The notes beneath the pieces were generated by a model, which was not told the origin of the DNA, made no database searches, and saw nothing but the letters and a program-made list of their open reading frames with translations. Shown piece after piece: positions 8,100 to 15,288 of a stretch of 15,423 bases of DNA. The stretch is from Chitinophagaceae bacterium (GTDB taxonomy: Bacteria > Bacteroidota > Bacteroidia > Chitinophagales > Chitinophagaceae). The stretch lies in assembly GCA_019747455.1 (NCBI GenBank), contig JAIEQT010000363.1:1-15423 (forward strand), written 5' to 3'. The position numbers were made by a program, and so were the translations under genes. Position 1 is the first letter of the stretch, and every line of letters starts with the position of its first letter.

Positions 8100-9469
8100 T
8101 TATTTCGCTCCTTCCACATTTCATTGAATGTTTTGGAAGAAAAATGAAGATGGTCTCTGTGTACCGTCCAACCCTTAAAAATTTTATTGACCACCCAGCT
8201 CTTCATTTTACCATTTCCTGCATTCATCAACATTCTACTCAAACTGGCTGCCTTCCAGACTTTCCACGCTACTCGTTCGGCTATATTACTTTCACCCGTA
8301 ACAACAGCTTCTCTCCTATTCTCCAATAGTAACTCATGTAAATTGATTCTAACCGGACAAACCTCCGTACAATTACCACAGAGTGAAGAAGCATAACTTA
8401 GATGTTTATATTCATCAATTCCTTGTAAATGAGGCGTAATTACTTTTCCGATAGGACCACTATACGTAGTTTCATAAGCATGCCCACCGATATTTTTATA
8501 AACCGGACAAGCATTTAAGCAGGCTCCGCAGCGTATACAATAGAGGGCCTCACGAGCTTTTGTATTGGCCAGTAAATTGGTTCTACCATTATCCAATAAA
8601 ATAACGATCATTTCCTCGGGCCCATCTTTTTCTCCTGCTTGCTTTGGTCCTGCAACTATAGTATTGTATACCGTTACTTTTTGTCCGGTTCCGAAAGTAG
8701 AAAGCAACGGCCAAAATACCGGTAAATCGTGAATAGAGGGGATTACTTTTTCTATACCAACTACTACAATATGTGTTTTTGGCCAAGCACAACTCAACCG
8801 AGCGTTGCCCTCATTTTCAGTTAATGCAATAGCGCCAATATCGGGTAAGATAAAGTTAGCCCCGGTAACACCCACTTCTGCTTGTATATATTTTTCTCTC
8901 AACTTTTTTCGAGCAACCAGCGTAAGTTCTTCCGGCGTTAAACCCGGCGGCGTTCCTAACTTTTCTGCAAATAGCTTAGCAACATCCTCTTTACTTTTAT
9001 GCATAGCCGGTGTAACAATATGATAGGGCGATTCACCATCTAATTGTTGAATATATTCACCTAGATCTGTTTCAACACTTTCTATTCCTTTCAACTCAAG
9101 ATAATCATTTAAATGTATCTCTTCCGTGACCATACTCTTACTCTTCACCAGTGTTTTGCAATTACGCTCTTTACATATATTACCTATATATTCCTGCGCC
9201 TCTTTAGCATCAGATGCCCACAGCACTTTGGCTCCCCGCTCAGTAATTTTTCTCTCAAAGTCTTCCAGATACTTATCTAAGTTTTCTATCGCTTCCCATT
9301 TACGATTCTTAGCCCATTCTCGCGTTTGCAAGATATTAGCAAATTGCTTTTTACCAAATGGCACTACCGCATTATATTTACCAATATTAAAATTGATTTT
9401 ACGGCGATGATCTAAATCGGCAGCTTTAATAGTACTTTTTGCAATAAAGGAAGCAGCGGTATTACTCAT
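8096..9469 (-). CDS. lutB: LutB/YkgF-type lactate-utilisation iron-sulfur protein
   Basis: A 457-residue protein with the LUD domain (about 60-300; GVTGANFILPDIGAIAL, NEGNARLS and SIHDLPVFWPLL are typical of LutB/YkgF). A ferredoxin-like section follows, with Cys311, 314, 317 and 321 (CIRCGACLNACP) and Cys364, 367 and 371 (CGNCTEVCP), ligands for two [4Fe-4S] clusters. A basic C-terminal tail (about 395-457) follows. In Bacillus, LutABC together oxidise L-lactate to pyruvate. Neither lutA nor lutC is beside this gene, so the partners may lie elsewhere. It starts one base after the DUF3109 stop and ends in a four-base overlap with the next gene, so it is almost certainly co-transcribed with both. 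The family call is firm; lactate as the substrate is inferred. Confidence 0.9.
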   Translation of the reverse strand: MSNTAASFIAKSTIKAADLDHRRKINFNIGKYNAVVPFGKKQFANILQTREWAKNRKWEAIENLDKYLEDFERKITERGAKVLWASDAKEAQEYIGNICKERNCKTLVKSKSMVTEEIHLNDYLELKGIESVETDLGEYIQQLDGESPYHIVTPAMHKSKEDVAKLFAEKLGTPPGLTPEELTLVARKKLREKYIQAEVGVTGANFILPDIGAIALTENEGNARLSCAWPKTHIVVVGIEKVIPSIHDLPVFWPLLSTFGTGQKVTVYNTIVAGPKQAGEKDGPEEMIVILLDNGRTNLLANTKAREALYCIRCGACLNACPVYKNIGGHAYETTYSGPIGKVITPHLQGIDEYKHLSYASSLCGNCTEVCPVRINLHELLLENRREAVVTGESNIAERVAWKVWKAASLSRMLMNAGNGKMKSWVVNKIFKGWTVHRDHLHFSSKTFNEMWKERNK

Positions 9470-9470
9470 T

Positions 9471-10055
9471 TTAATTATCGTTCAATTTTTGTGCGGCAGT
9501 TTCCAGTGCAGCATAAAATTCTTCTCCGTATTTTCTAATCAATGCATCTTTTAAGAAAACATATACCGGAACTTTCAATTTCTCTCCTAAACTACAAGCC
9601 GCCTTACACAGATCTTCTCTGGGCTCATAATTTACATATTCTACATCTGGATCTCGTTTGCTTCTTTTTGTTTTGATAGGAAATAAATGACAACTCAACG
9701 GCTTTTTCCAATCAAGCTTACCCTCATTATAAGCCTCTTCAATACCACATTTTATGATTCCTTTCTTATCTTTATATCCATAAGCACAGATTGCCCCATC
9801 AATAGTAGGTGTAACCCAACCAAATTCCTTATCATATATATATTTTCCTACGCGTTCTACTTCTCTGATGCCCTCAGGCGTCATATAAGGCTTGATCTGT
9901 TCATAATATTGATTGAGTTTTTCTAATTCCCATTTTTCCATAGGAGCTCCTGCATCGCCATCTTCACAACATCCCCCTTTACATTTACTTAGGTCACAAA
10001 CAAATTGTTCCTGAACCACTTCATCGCTTATTAAAACTTGATCAATTACTATCAT
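9471..10055 (-). CDS. DUF3109 family cysteine-rich protein
   Basis: A 194-residue soluble protein with the layout of DUF3109, a widespread Bacteroidota family of unknown function. An N-terminal cysteine cluster (Cys20, Cys25, Cys29, Cys30 in CDLSKCKGGCCEDGDAGAP) is followed by GAICAYGY, KCGIEEAY, LSCHLFPIK and an AACSLG motif. The conserved cysteines resemble YkgJ-type proposed zinc or iron-sulfur binding proteins, so metal binding is plausible but not shown. The gene sits 35 bases after gldD and one base before the lutB-like gene on the same strand. The tight junction to an iron-sulfur protein gene may point to a role in that protein's maturation or redox partnership, which is inference. Confidence 0.85.
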   Translation of the reverse strand: MIVIDQVLISDEVVQEQFVCDLSKCKGGCCEDGDAGAPMEKWELEKLNQYYEQIKPYMTPEGIREVERVGKYIYDKEFGWVTPTIDGAICAYGYKDKKGIIKCGIEEAYNEGKLDWKKPLSCHLFPIKTKRSKRDPDVEYVNYEPREDLCKAACSLGEKLKVPVYVFLKDALIRKYGEEFYAALETAAQKLNDN

Positions 10056-10090
10056 TATACGAAATTAAAAAATAATAACAAACTCGCCGA

Positions 10091-10717
10091 TCAGTTCTTC
10101 CATTTAAAACTATTGATCAAATGCTTTACATCTTCAATCAAAAATTTATTGACTATTCCTAAAGAGTCGGCATTTGGCGTGGCATCAAAGTATAAAGCCC
10201 CCCTTAAAAAATGATGGGTAGAGTCTGTCAGAAAAAACTGATTAGCAGTAGCAACATCTCCTCCAACCGTAAAGAAAATTCCAGATACGGTATTTTTCGG
10301 ATGCATTAATGAATCATTTATAGAGTAAGCTTTAACCGTATGTTTACCTGTTAACGTAAATGCATGTTTTATAAGCGTATCAAAATTATTCTTTTGTAAA
10401 TCCTTATAACTAATATAAATACGCCCATTGAACTGCGGGAAATTAATATTGATCCACCAAGGATTCTCATTAGTTTCTCCAAAAAAAATACTGTCTTTTG
10501 CTACAGATGCATAAACCGGATACTCAAAAGCATAAGGATAACCGGGTTGATCGAAAATTCGATATTTTTTTTTTGGAAAAGAAATGGCGTAGTAACCCGT
10601 TGGTTTGGGAGTGAAAGGGCTGTTGCAGGAAAACAGACCATAGACCATAAACAATAGACAATAGACGACGACCCGACGACCCGACGAGTATACTATTGAC
10701 CACTGACTATTGACCAT
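10091..10717 (-). CDS. gldD: Gliding motility / T9SS-associated lipoprotein GldD
   Basis: From residue 31 the product is a lipoprotein of GldD type: Cys followed by NSPFTPKPTGYYAISFPKK, then FEYP, ENPWWININFPQFNG, YISYKDL, VGGDVATANQFFLTDS and HFLRGALYF. GldD is required for gliding and type IX secretion in Flavobacterium and is normally linked to gldE, as here. The signal peptide is odd: it is long, has Arg-Arg just before the hydrophobic core, and is encoded by a heptamer-type tandem repeat. Two starts are possible: GTG at 10732, overlapping the gldE stop (GTGA), or ATG at 10717, eleven bases after that stop. I list the ATG, giving 208 residues. A later ATG (residue 24) would leave too short a signal. 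Family assignment is confident; the exact start is not. Confidence 0.85.
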   Translation of the reverse strand: MVNSQWSIVYSSGRRVVVYCLLFMVYGLFSCNSPFTPKPTGYYAISFPKKKYRIFDQPGYPYAFEYPVYASVAKDSIFFGETNENPWWININFPQFNGRIYISYKDLQKNNFDTLIKHAFTLTGKHTVKAYSINDSLMHPKNTVSGIFFTVGGDVATANQFFLTDSTHHFLRGALYFDATPNADSLGIVNKFLIEDVKHLINSFKWKN

Positions 10718-10721
10718 AGAC
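10635..10721. repeat. 7-bp-period tandem repeat inside the gldD signal-peptide coding region
   Basis: On the plus strand the units read agacca/tagacca/taaacaa/tagacaa/tagacga. A GC-richer core follows (CGACGACC twice, then CGACGAG), then atactat/tgaccac/tgactat/tgaccat/agac. About twelve degenerate units keep a 7-bp phase apart from the 8-bp core. Read in the gldD frame it encodes the n-region, the Arg-Arg and most of the hydrophobic core. From memory, similar CTATGGT-like heptamer repeats occur between genes in other Bacteroidota. Confidence 0.75.
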
Positions 10722-10728
10722 TTTCCTA

Positions 10729-12069
10729 TCACTCCTCGTTCTGTTTAATCGTGATCTTGACTTTTTGAATCCTATTTTTTTCAACTTCTAAAACAGTAAA
10801 ATCAAATCCTTGCCATTCTACTACCCTTCCGGCTTGTGGAATTTCACCTGCAATTTCTAATACTAACCCTGCTAATGAATCACTTTCACCACGGGCATTA
10901 TCGAATGTATCTACCAATAATCCCATGATTTTACATACATCATTGATCATTATTTTGCCTTCGAAAATAAAATTGTAGTCATCTACTTTTTTATAGTTAG
11001 TCTCTTCATCATCAAACTCATCTTTGATTTCACCAATAACTTCCTCCAAAATATCCTCTAATGTAACGATACCACTAGTACCTCCGAATTCATCTACTAC
11101 TACTGCAAAATGTATTCGTTTTTGTTGAAATTCAGATAATAAATCCTCTATCAATTTCTGTTCGTGTACAAAATAAGCGGTTCTTAATAAGCTTTGCCAA
11201 TTAAAATCAGGTGCTTCATTTATGAACGGGAGAAGGTCTTTAGTATGAATCATGCCAACAACCGTATCAATCTCATCTCTATATACCGGCAAACGGCTAT
11301 AATTCAACTCTCGCACGCGTAATAATAGATCTTCAAAGCTAGTATCATCACTGATAGCATGAACATCTATTCTTGTTTTCATTACTTGTTTAACCGTTAT
11401 ATTTCCAAACTTGATGATCCCTTTTAAAATATTTTTTTCATTTTCAGATGCGGTATTATCGGTGGTAAGGTCAATTGCATGATCAAGATCTTCCAGAGAA
11501 TAACTATTACCCATTTTATCGGATAATTTTCTTTCAATTACGTCGGAATATTTTACCAGCCACTTAGCTAAGCCCGAAGTAGTATAAGTTATTGCCTGTA
11601 CGATACCGCCAAAATCTTTGGCGAAGCGAATATTATTTTGTGTGGCAAGTACCTTAGGCATTACTTCGCCAAATAGCACTAATACAAAAGAAACAGCTAT
11701 AACTTTAATCACAAATTCAAGCCAAACCGCATTAAATTGTTCGAAGTTGAACAAGTCATCGATCAATAAATTCGAAATAATAATAATGGAAATATTAATA
11801 AAGCTATTGGCTATTAATAAAGAGGCTAGCAATGTTTTTGGCTCTTCCAATAAATCAACAATTCGTTGAAAGGGTGCTTGTTGCTTTGCTCGGAGTACAT
11901 TAATGTCTTTGTAGGTTAATGAAAATAAAGCTACCTCCGATCCCGATAAAACAAAGGAAAAGAAGAGTAATAAACAAAGAATCAATACAAGAACAGTAGC
12001 TCCCTGTGCCTGTATAGCAGAGAGTAAGGGCGCGGCTAAAAAAGAATGAAGTACCGAGTGATAATCCAA
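10729..12069 (-). CDS. gldE: GldE, CNNM/CBS/CorC-type membrane protein
   Basis: A 446-residue protein with the HlyC/CorC layout. A CNNM (DUF21) membrane region of several helices (about 22-175) contains SGSEVALFSLTYKD and FGEVMPKVLA. Paired CBS domains (about 225-345) end in the signature VVVDEFGGTSGIVTLEDILEE. A CorC_HlyC domain (about 360-442) follows. Related proteins are linked to Mg2+/Co2+ transport. Adjacency to gldD and ssb identifies this one as GldE, which supports gliding/T9SS function with GldD. The only workable start is TTG at 12069: there is no in-frame ATG before the first helix, and the N-terminus MDYHSVLHS fits GldE proteins I recall. A -7 box lies at 12090-12097. The stop overlaps or nearly abuts gldD. 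Confidence 0.9.
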   Translation of the reverse strand: MDYHSVLHSFLAAPLLSAIQAQGATVLVLILCLLLFFSFVLSGSEVALFSLTYKDINVLRAKQQAPFQRIVDLLEEPKTLLASLLIANSFINISIIIISNLLIDDLFNFEQFNAVWLEFVIKVIAVSFVLVLFGEVMPKVLATQNNIRFAKDFGGIVQAITYTTSGLAKWLVKYSDVIERKLSDKMGNSYSLEDLDHAIDLTTDNTASENEKNILKGIIKFGNITVKQVMKTRIDVHAISDDTSFEDLLLRVRELNYSRLPVYRDEIDTVVGMIHTKDLLPFINEAPDFNWQSLLRTAYFVHEQKLIEDLLSEFQQKRIHFAVVVDEFGGTSGIVTLEDILEEVIGEIKDEFDDEETNYKKVDDYNFIFEGKIMINDVCKIMGLLVDTFDNARGESDSLAGLVLEIAGEIPQAGRVVEWQGFDFTVLEVEKNRIQKVKITIKQNEE

Positions 12070-12089
12070 AATAGGGCTATTTGTTTAAA

Positions 12090-12097
12090 CAAAAATA
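12090..12097 (-). promoter_or_regulatory. -7 promoter box for gldE-gldD
   Basis: Minus-strand TATTTTTG is an exact TAnnTTTG match 20 bases before the TTG start of gldE, predicting a leader of about 14-17 bases. It lies in the 39-base gap after ssb, so gldE may be transcribed both from here and by readthrough. Confidence 0.4.
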
Positions 12098-12108
12098 TTG
12101 ATTTAGCA

Positions 12109-12537
12109 TCAAAAAGGAAGGGTTTCTCCTGAATCCGCTATAGGTGGGGTATCATCCCTAAATCCTTCTATATGATCTCCTATACCGTGTATGCCCGTTC
12201 CATCGGCTCGCTTATCTAGCATAATTAAATTATCTCCCACTATTTCTGTGGCGAATTTTTTATTGCCGTCTTTATCTTCCCAACTTCTGGTTCTTAATCT
12301 TCCCTCTACATATATTAAACTTCCTTTATGCAAATACTTTTGTGAGAGTTCTGCTAAGCCACGCCATAATACTACCGTATGCCATTCTGTTTGAGAAACG
12401 AGTTTTCCTGTTCTGTCTTTATACGTTTCCGTAGTTGCCAGCGGAAATTTTGCAACGGCAATATTACCTTCTAACTGTTGAACATCGGGGTCTTTACCGA
12501 GGTTACCGATTAACATAACCCTATTAACGCCACGCAT
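12109..12537 (-). CDS. ssb: Single-stranded DNA-binding protein
   Basis: A 142-residue SSB with the OB-fold in residues 1-108: MRGVNRVMLIGNLGKDPDV, FPLATTETYKDR, TEWHTVVLWRGLAE, GSLIYVEGRLRTRSW and FATEIVGDNL. A short linker then leads to an acidic tip ending SGETLPF, the LPF being the usual end that binds partner repair and replication proteins. The tip is less acidic than the DDDIPF of E. coli. It binds exposed single-stranded DNA during replication and repair. It starts 26 bases after mutY on the same strand and is followed by gldE. This could be the main SSB or a second copy; the window cannot tell. Confidence 0.95.
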   Translation of the reverse strand: MRGVNRVMLIGNLGKDPDVQQLEGNIAVAKFPLATTETYKDRTGKLVSQTEWHTVVLWRGLAELSQKYLHKGSLIYVEGRLRTRSWEDKDGNKKFATEIVGDNLIMLDKRADGTGIHGIGDHIEGFRDDTPPIADSGETLPF

Positions 12538-12563
12538 AATGAAAGTTTATGTATTACTTAAAG

Positions 12564-13646
12564 TTAGTTTTTTTCTGCTAAGTAAGAAGTAATAAATCTC
12601 GGGAACGCCAATTTATCGATTTTTTTAGCAGAATGCCAACAATCGGCAGGTAAGTTTTGAGGTATTTCATCGATATGCACTTCTATGAAAATACCATTGA
12701 TTAACTGATGTGTGAGCTGCTGTTTTCGCTCAGTAGATATAAATTTTATGACCGGGTTTTTGATAGCACATTCTTTTTCTAACCATGCCATTGCCCTTTT
12801 GCTTGTCCATATTATGGGGTGTTTCGACTCAAATAGATAGAATTCATGCAAGTGATGCCAAATATCTTTTTCTTGCCGTTTTTGTATAAATATTTTGTTG
12901 CCATAACAAAGTATAAAATAATAAAACCATCTTTTTCTTATCGTTATTTTTTTCTTTTTGAGTGGTAACTCATTTACTTTTTGCTGCCGGAAGGCAATAC
13001 ATCCTTCTTGCAGAGAACAGTCCAAACAGTTGGGGGATAAGGGTTTACAAACCGTTGCCCCAAAGTCCATAATAGCTTGATTATAAATATGAGGGGCATT
13101 TTGATCTAATAAAAGATCCGCCAATAACTGGAAACTTTTTTTCCCTTCCATACTGTCTGCTGCCAATCTAATACCGAAATATCGGGCTATAATCCTAATC
13201 ACATTGCCATCCACAACAGCATGTGGTAATTGATATGCAAATGAAGCGATGGCCGCTGCTGTATAGGGGCCAACTCCTTTTAGAGCCAATATATCCTTAT
13301 AATTTTGCGGAAACACACCAGCTCTCTCAAAGCTTACAAACCTGGCTGTTGCTAATAAATTTCTACACCTGCTATAGTATCCTAAACCCTCCCATAATTT
13401 AAAAACTTCCTCATCTTTGGCAAGTGCCAAATCATGTATGGTTGGGTATTTTTTTATAAACCGTTCGTAATAGGTTAGTCCTTGTTCAACCCTTGTTTGC
13501 TGTGAGATCACTTCACTTAACCAAATTTTATAAGGCTCTTTTTCTCCTTTCCATGGCATTTTGCGCTTGTTTTCTTTTTTATTCCATGCCGAAAGACCCG
13601 CTTGAAATTCAGTAATTTGATTTTTATGGAGTTGGGGATATGCCAT
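12564..13646 (-). CDS. mutY: A/G-specific adenine DNA glycosylase
   Basis: MutY removes adenine mispaired with 8-oxoguanine. The 360-residue product has the HhH-GPD glycosylase fold, with catalytic Glu45 in WLSEVISQQT, the helix-hairpin-helix LKGVGPYTAAAIASFAY (122-138) and catalytic Asp146 in VVDGNVIRI. The [4Fe-4S] ligands Cys200, Cys207, Cys210 and Cys216 have the standard C-x6-C-x2-C-x5-C spacing. The C-terminal 120 residues resemble the NUDIX-like 8-oxoG recognition domain. I start it at ATG 13646. The in-frame TTG at 13667 lies in the -7 box TAAATTTG and would add seven unlikely residues. It heads the minus-strand gene run and is divergent from the HU/IHF-like gene. Confidence 0.95.
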   Translation of the reverse strand: MAYPQLHKNQITEFQAGLSAWNKKENKRKMPWKGEKEPYKIWLSEVISQQTRVEQGLTYYERFIKKYPTIHDLALAKDEEVFKLWEGLGYYSRCRNLLATARFVSFERAGVFPQNYKDILALKGVGPYTAAAIASFAYQLPHAVVDGNVIRIIARYFGIRLAADSMEGKKSFQLLADLLLDQNAPHIYNQAIMDFGATVCKPLSPNCLDCSLQEGCIAFRQQKVNELPLKKKKITIRKRWFYYFILCYGNKIFIQKRQEKDIWHHLHEFYLFESKHPIIWTSKRAMAWLEKECAIKNPVIKFISTERKQQLTHQLINGIFIEVHIDEIPQNLPADCWHSAKKIDKLAFPRFITSYLAEKN

Positions 13647-13664
13647 GGCGTATAAATATATAAT

Positions 13665-13672
13665 CAAATTTA
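13665..13672 (-). promoter_or_regulatory. -7 promoter box for mutY
   Basis: Minus-strand TAAATTTG is an exact TAnnTTTG match 18 bases before the mutY ATG, predicting a leader of about 12-15 bases. It lies in the 155-base divergent gap to the HU/IHF-like gene. Confidence 0.5.
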
Positions 13673-13738
13673 CAATCGTAACTTATTGACTCATTAGGCA
13701 AAACGGGCAAAAAAAAGGATAAATTCCTGCCAACTTTC

Positions 13739-13770
13739 TTGGGTATTTCATAGTTTTTACTTTACTTTAA
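13739..13770 (+). promoter_or_regulatory. Possible promoter of the HU/IHF-like gene
   Basis: TTG at 13739-13741 is followed after 21 bases by TACTTTAA (13763-13770), one base off the TAnnTTTG pattern. The ATG at 13802 would follow a leader of about 25 bases. The region is AT-rich, so chance matches are easy; this is a weak call. Confidence 0.25.
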
Positions 13771-13801
13771 GATGTAATATGTTTCTACCAAAAAATTTAA
13801 G

Positions 13802-14086
13802 ATGAGAAAATCTGATCTCATAAATAACATTTCTGATAAAACGGGCATACCAAAAGTAGATGTTTTGGTTACGCTTGAAACCATGCTTAAAGAGGTTAAA
13901 GATAGTCTCTCACAGGGTCAAAACATTTATATACGTGGCTTTGGGAGCTTCATCACAAAAAAGCGAGCTGCAAAAATTGGCAGAAATATTAAGAAAAATA
14001 TAGCCGTAGAAATTCCGGAACATTATATTCCTGCGTTCAAGCCTGCCAAAGAATTTATTGGCGAAGTAAAAAGCAAGCGCAAGTAA
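13802..14086 (+). CDS. HU/IHF family DNA-bending protein
   Basis: A 94-residue histone-like protein. It has an N-terminal helical dimerisation part (MRKSDLINNISDKTGIPKVDV), the family beta-arm signature IYIRGFGSFITKKRAAKIGRN at about 41-61, an arm with IPEHYIPAFKPAKEF, and a short basic tail. Such proteins bend and compact DNA as homo- or heterodimers. The arm has IPEHYIPAF where HU proteins carry IPATKVPAF-like sequence, closer to the himA/IHF-like copies annotated in Bacteroidota. It diverges from mutY, and the TPR protein gene follows, with that gene's -7 box starting three bases after this stop. Confidence 0.93.
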   Translation: MRKSDLINNISDKTGIPKVDVLVTLETMLKEVKDSLSQGQNIYIRGFGSFITKKRAAKIGRNIKKNIAVEIPEHYIPAFKPAKEFIGEVKSKRK

Positions 14087-14089
14087 AGT

Positions 14090-14097
14090 TACCTTTG
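14090..14097 (+). promoter_or_regulatory. -7 promoter box for the TPR protein gene
   Basis: TACCTTTG is an exact TAnnTTTG match followed by CGC, like those of purH and carB. It starts three bases after the HU/IHF-like stop, and the GTG start at 14116 would follow a leader of about 12-15 bases. Confidence 0.5.
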
Positions 14098-14115
14098 CGC
14101 CAAATCAGGCGCTTC

Positions 14116-14979
14116 GTGAAAAAACAAGCATATATATTTATTGGGGCTGCTGTTATATTGGTAATCGGTTTATTAACGATTGGCTCTACTGTTCCCCCTG
14201 CCAAACGTAAGAACACCGCCGTTTCTGCCAACGAACACGCGGATCATGACCATAAAACAGGGAGTATTGATTTCAAAGAAATTCTTACAACGGCTAAACG
14301 CAGTATTACCAATGATCAAAATGCCAGATTGAACGTATTAGAAAATGCTGTAATACGAGGTGATGTGAAAGATCAGCAACTGCATATTTATCATCAACTG
14401 GCCCGATTTTGGCTCGATTCAGCCCAGGTTTTTGAACCTTATGCCTATTATACTGGAGAAGCAGCAAAGTTGGAAAATTCTGAAAAAAGCCTCACCTTTG
14501 CCGCCCGCTTGTTTGCAGAGCGACTTATGGTGGTAGATGAGCCTGCCATGCAAAGTTGGTTGGCAAATAACGGGAAAGTTCTTTTTGAAAAGGCATTACA
14601 GCTAAACCCAAATAACGATTCTAACAGAATTGGTTTAGGTGCTTGTTATATTTTCGGGAATATCAGCAATAACCCTATGGAAGGAATTTTGCCTATCCGT
14701 ACTATTGCTGATAAGAATCCGGATAATATATATGCGCAAATGATTTTAGGGTTAGGTGGGAAAAAAAGTGGGCAATACGATAAGGCCATTGAAAGATTCA
14801 TGGCTATACTGCGTAAAGAACCAGCTAATATCGAAGCTATTTTTCATGTAGCAGAATGCTACGACTTGAAAGGCGATAGGAATAACGCTATTCAGTATTA
14901 TGAAAAAGCAAAAAAACTGGTAGCTATTCCGGAAGCCAAAAAAGAACTGGAAAAAAGGATTGAAGAATTGAAAAAATAA
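14116..14979 (+). CDS. Membrane-anchored TPR repeat protein
   Basis: A 287-residue protein with an N-terminal membrane anchor (KKQAYIFIGAAVILVIGLLTIG). A short His/Asp-rich linker (HADHDHK) follows, then a helical region with tetratricopeptide repeats. The clearest repeats are FEKALQLNPNNDSNRIGLG, YDKAIERFMAILRKEPANIEAIF and NNAIQYYEKAKKLVAIPEA. Such proteins usually serve as protein-binding scaffolds; no specific partner is evident. I prefer GTG 14116. The in-frame TTG at 14095 lies inside the -7 box TACCTTTG and would put seven extra residues before a normal anchor. The position between the HU-like gene and rng is, as I recall, recurrent in Bacteroidota, so a role linked to RNase G or nucleoid functions is conceivable but unproven. 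Confidence 0.85.
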   Translation: MKKQAYIFIGAAVILVIGLLTIGSTVPPAKRKNTAVSANEHADHDHKTGSIDFKEILTTAKRSITNDQNARLNVLENAVIRGDVKDQQLHIYHQLARFWLDSAQVFEPYAYYTGEAAKLENSEKSLTFAARLFAERLMVVDEPAMQSWLANNGKVLFEKALQLNPNNDSNRIGLGACYIFGNISNNPMEGILPIRTIADKNPDNIYAQMILGLGGKKSGQYDKAIERFMAILRKEPANIEAIFHVAECYDLKGDRNNAIQYYEKAKKLVAIPEAKKELEKRIEELKK

Positions 14980-15008
14980 TTATTGTTTAACTATTTAAAT
15001 GTTTGAAA

Positions 15009-15104
15009 ATGCCTTGTGGTAAAAAGAGAAAGCGTCATAAGATCGCAACACACAAAAGAAAAAAACGATTAAGAAAGAATCGTCATAAGAAAAAGAATAA
15101 ATAG
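15009..15104 (+). CDS. 31-residue basic protein, AURKAIP1/COX24 (mS38-like) family
   Basis: A tiny gene of 31 codons from ATG 15009 to TAG 15102-15104. More than half of the residues are Lys or Arg, with several His, as in MPCGKKRKRHKIATHKRKKR. This matches by eye the small Bacteroidota proteins annotated as AURKAIP1/COX24 domain-containing, related to the C-terminal segment of mitochondrial small-subunit ribosomal protein mS38. Such composition suits a ribosomal or rRNA-binding extension. It lies 29 bases after the TPR gene and upstream of rng. It is short, but its composition and conserved pattern make it a convincing gene. Ribosome association is inference from the mitochondrial relative. 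Confidence 0.8.
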   Translation: MPCGKKRKRHKIATHKRKKRLRKNRHKKKNK

Positions 15105-15121
15105 TTCTTATACCTTATAGT

Positions 15122-15154
15122 ATAAATGCATTGTACGAAGTGCAATGCATTTAT
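15122..15154. terminator. 15-bp inverted repeat, possible terminator after the mS38-like gene
   Basis: The arms ATAAATGCATTGTAC (15122-15136) and GTGCAATGCATTTAT (15140-15154) pair fully, with one G-T wobble, around a GAA loop. It is 17 bases after the small gene's stop. There is no T-tract on either side, so it may be an atypical terminator or an RNA-stabilising hairpin. The rest of the gap to rng (15155-15288) holds only a small TGCCGC/GCGGTA hairpin (15248-15263). Confidence 0.5.
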
Positions 15155-15288
15155 CATTTATCCTGCCTACTATTGCTGTATTCCTTATTGCAACTTTACA
15201 ACTCCTTCCCCTCCTCTCAGCAATTCGGTAAAAGTAAGCAGGTGCTGTGCCGCCATAGCGGTACTAGTGTATTATTAAAGTTGCTATT

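Noticed and set aside
10635..10721. CRISPR-like array
   Set aside because: Units are 7 bp, contiguous and without spacers, so this is a short tandem repeat.
13647..13667. TTG start extending MutY by seven residues
   Set aside because: The TTG is part of the minus-strand TAAATTTG box; ATG 13646 gives a normal N-terminus.
13673..13738. Regulatory hairpin in the mutY/HU-like divergent gap
   Set aside because: AGGATAAATTCCT is a short AT-rich palindrome; pairing of four bases is too weak to claim.
14095..14115. TTG start for the TPR protein
   Set aside because: It lies in the TACCTTTG box and would place extra residues before the membrane anchor; GTG 14116 is preferred.
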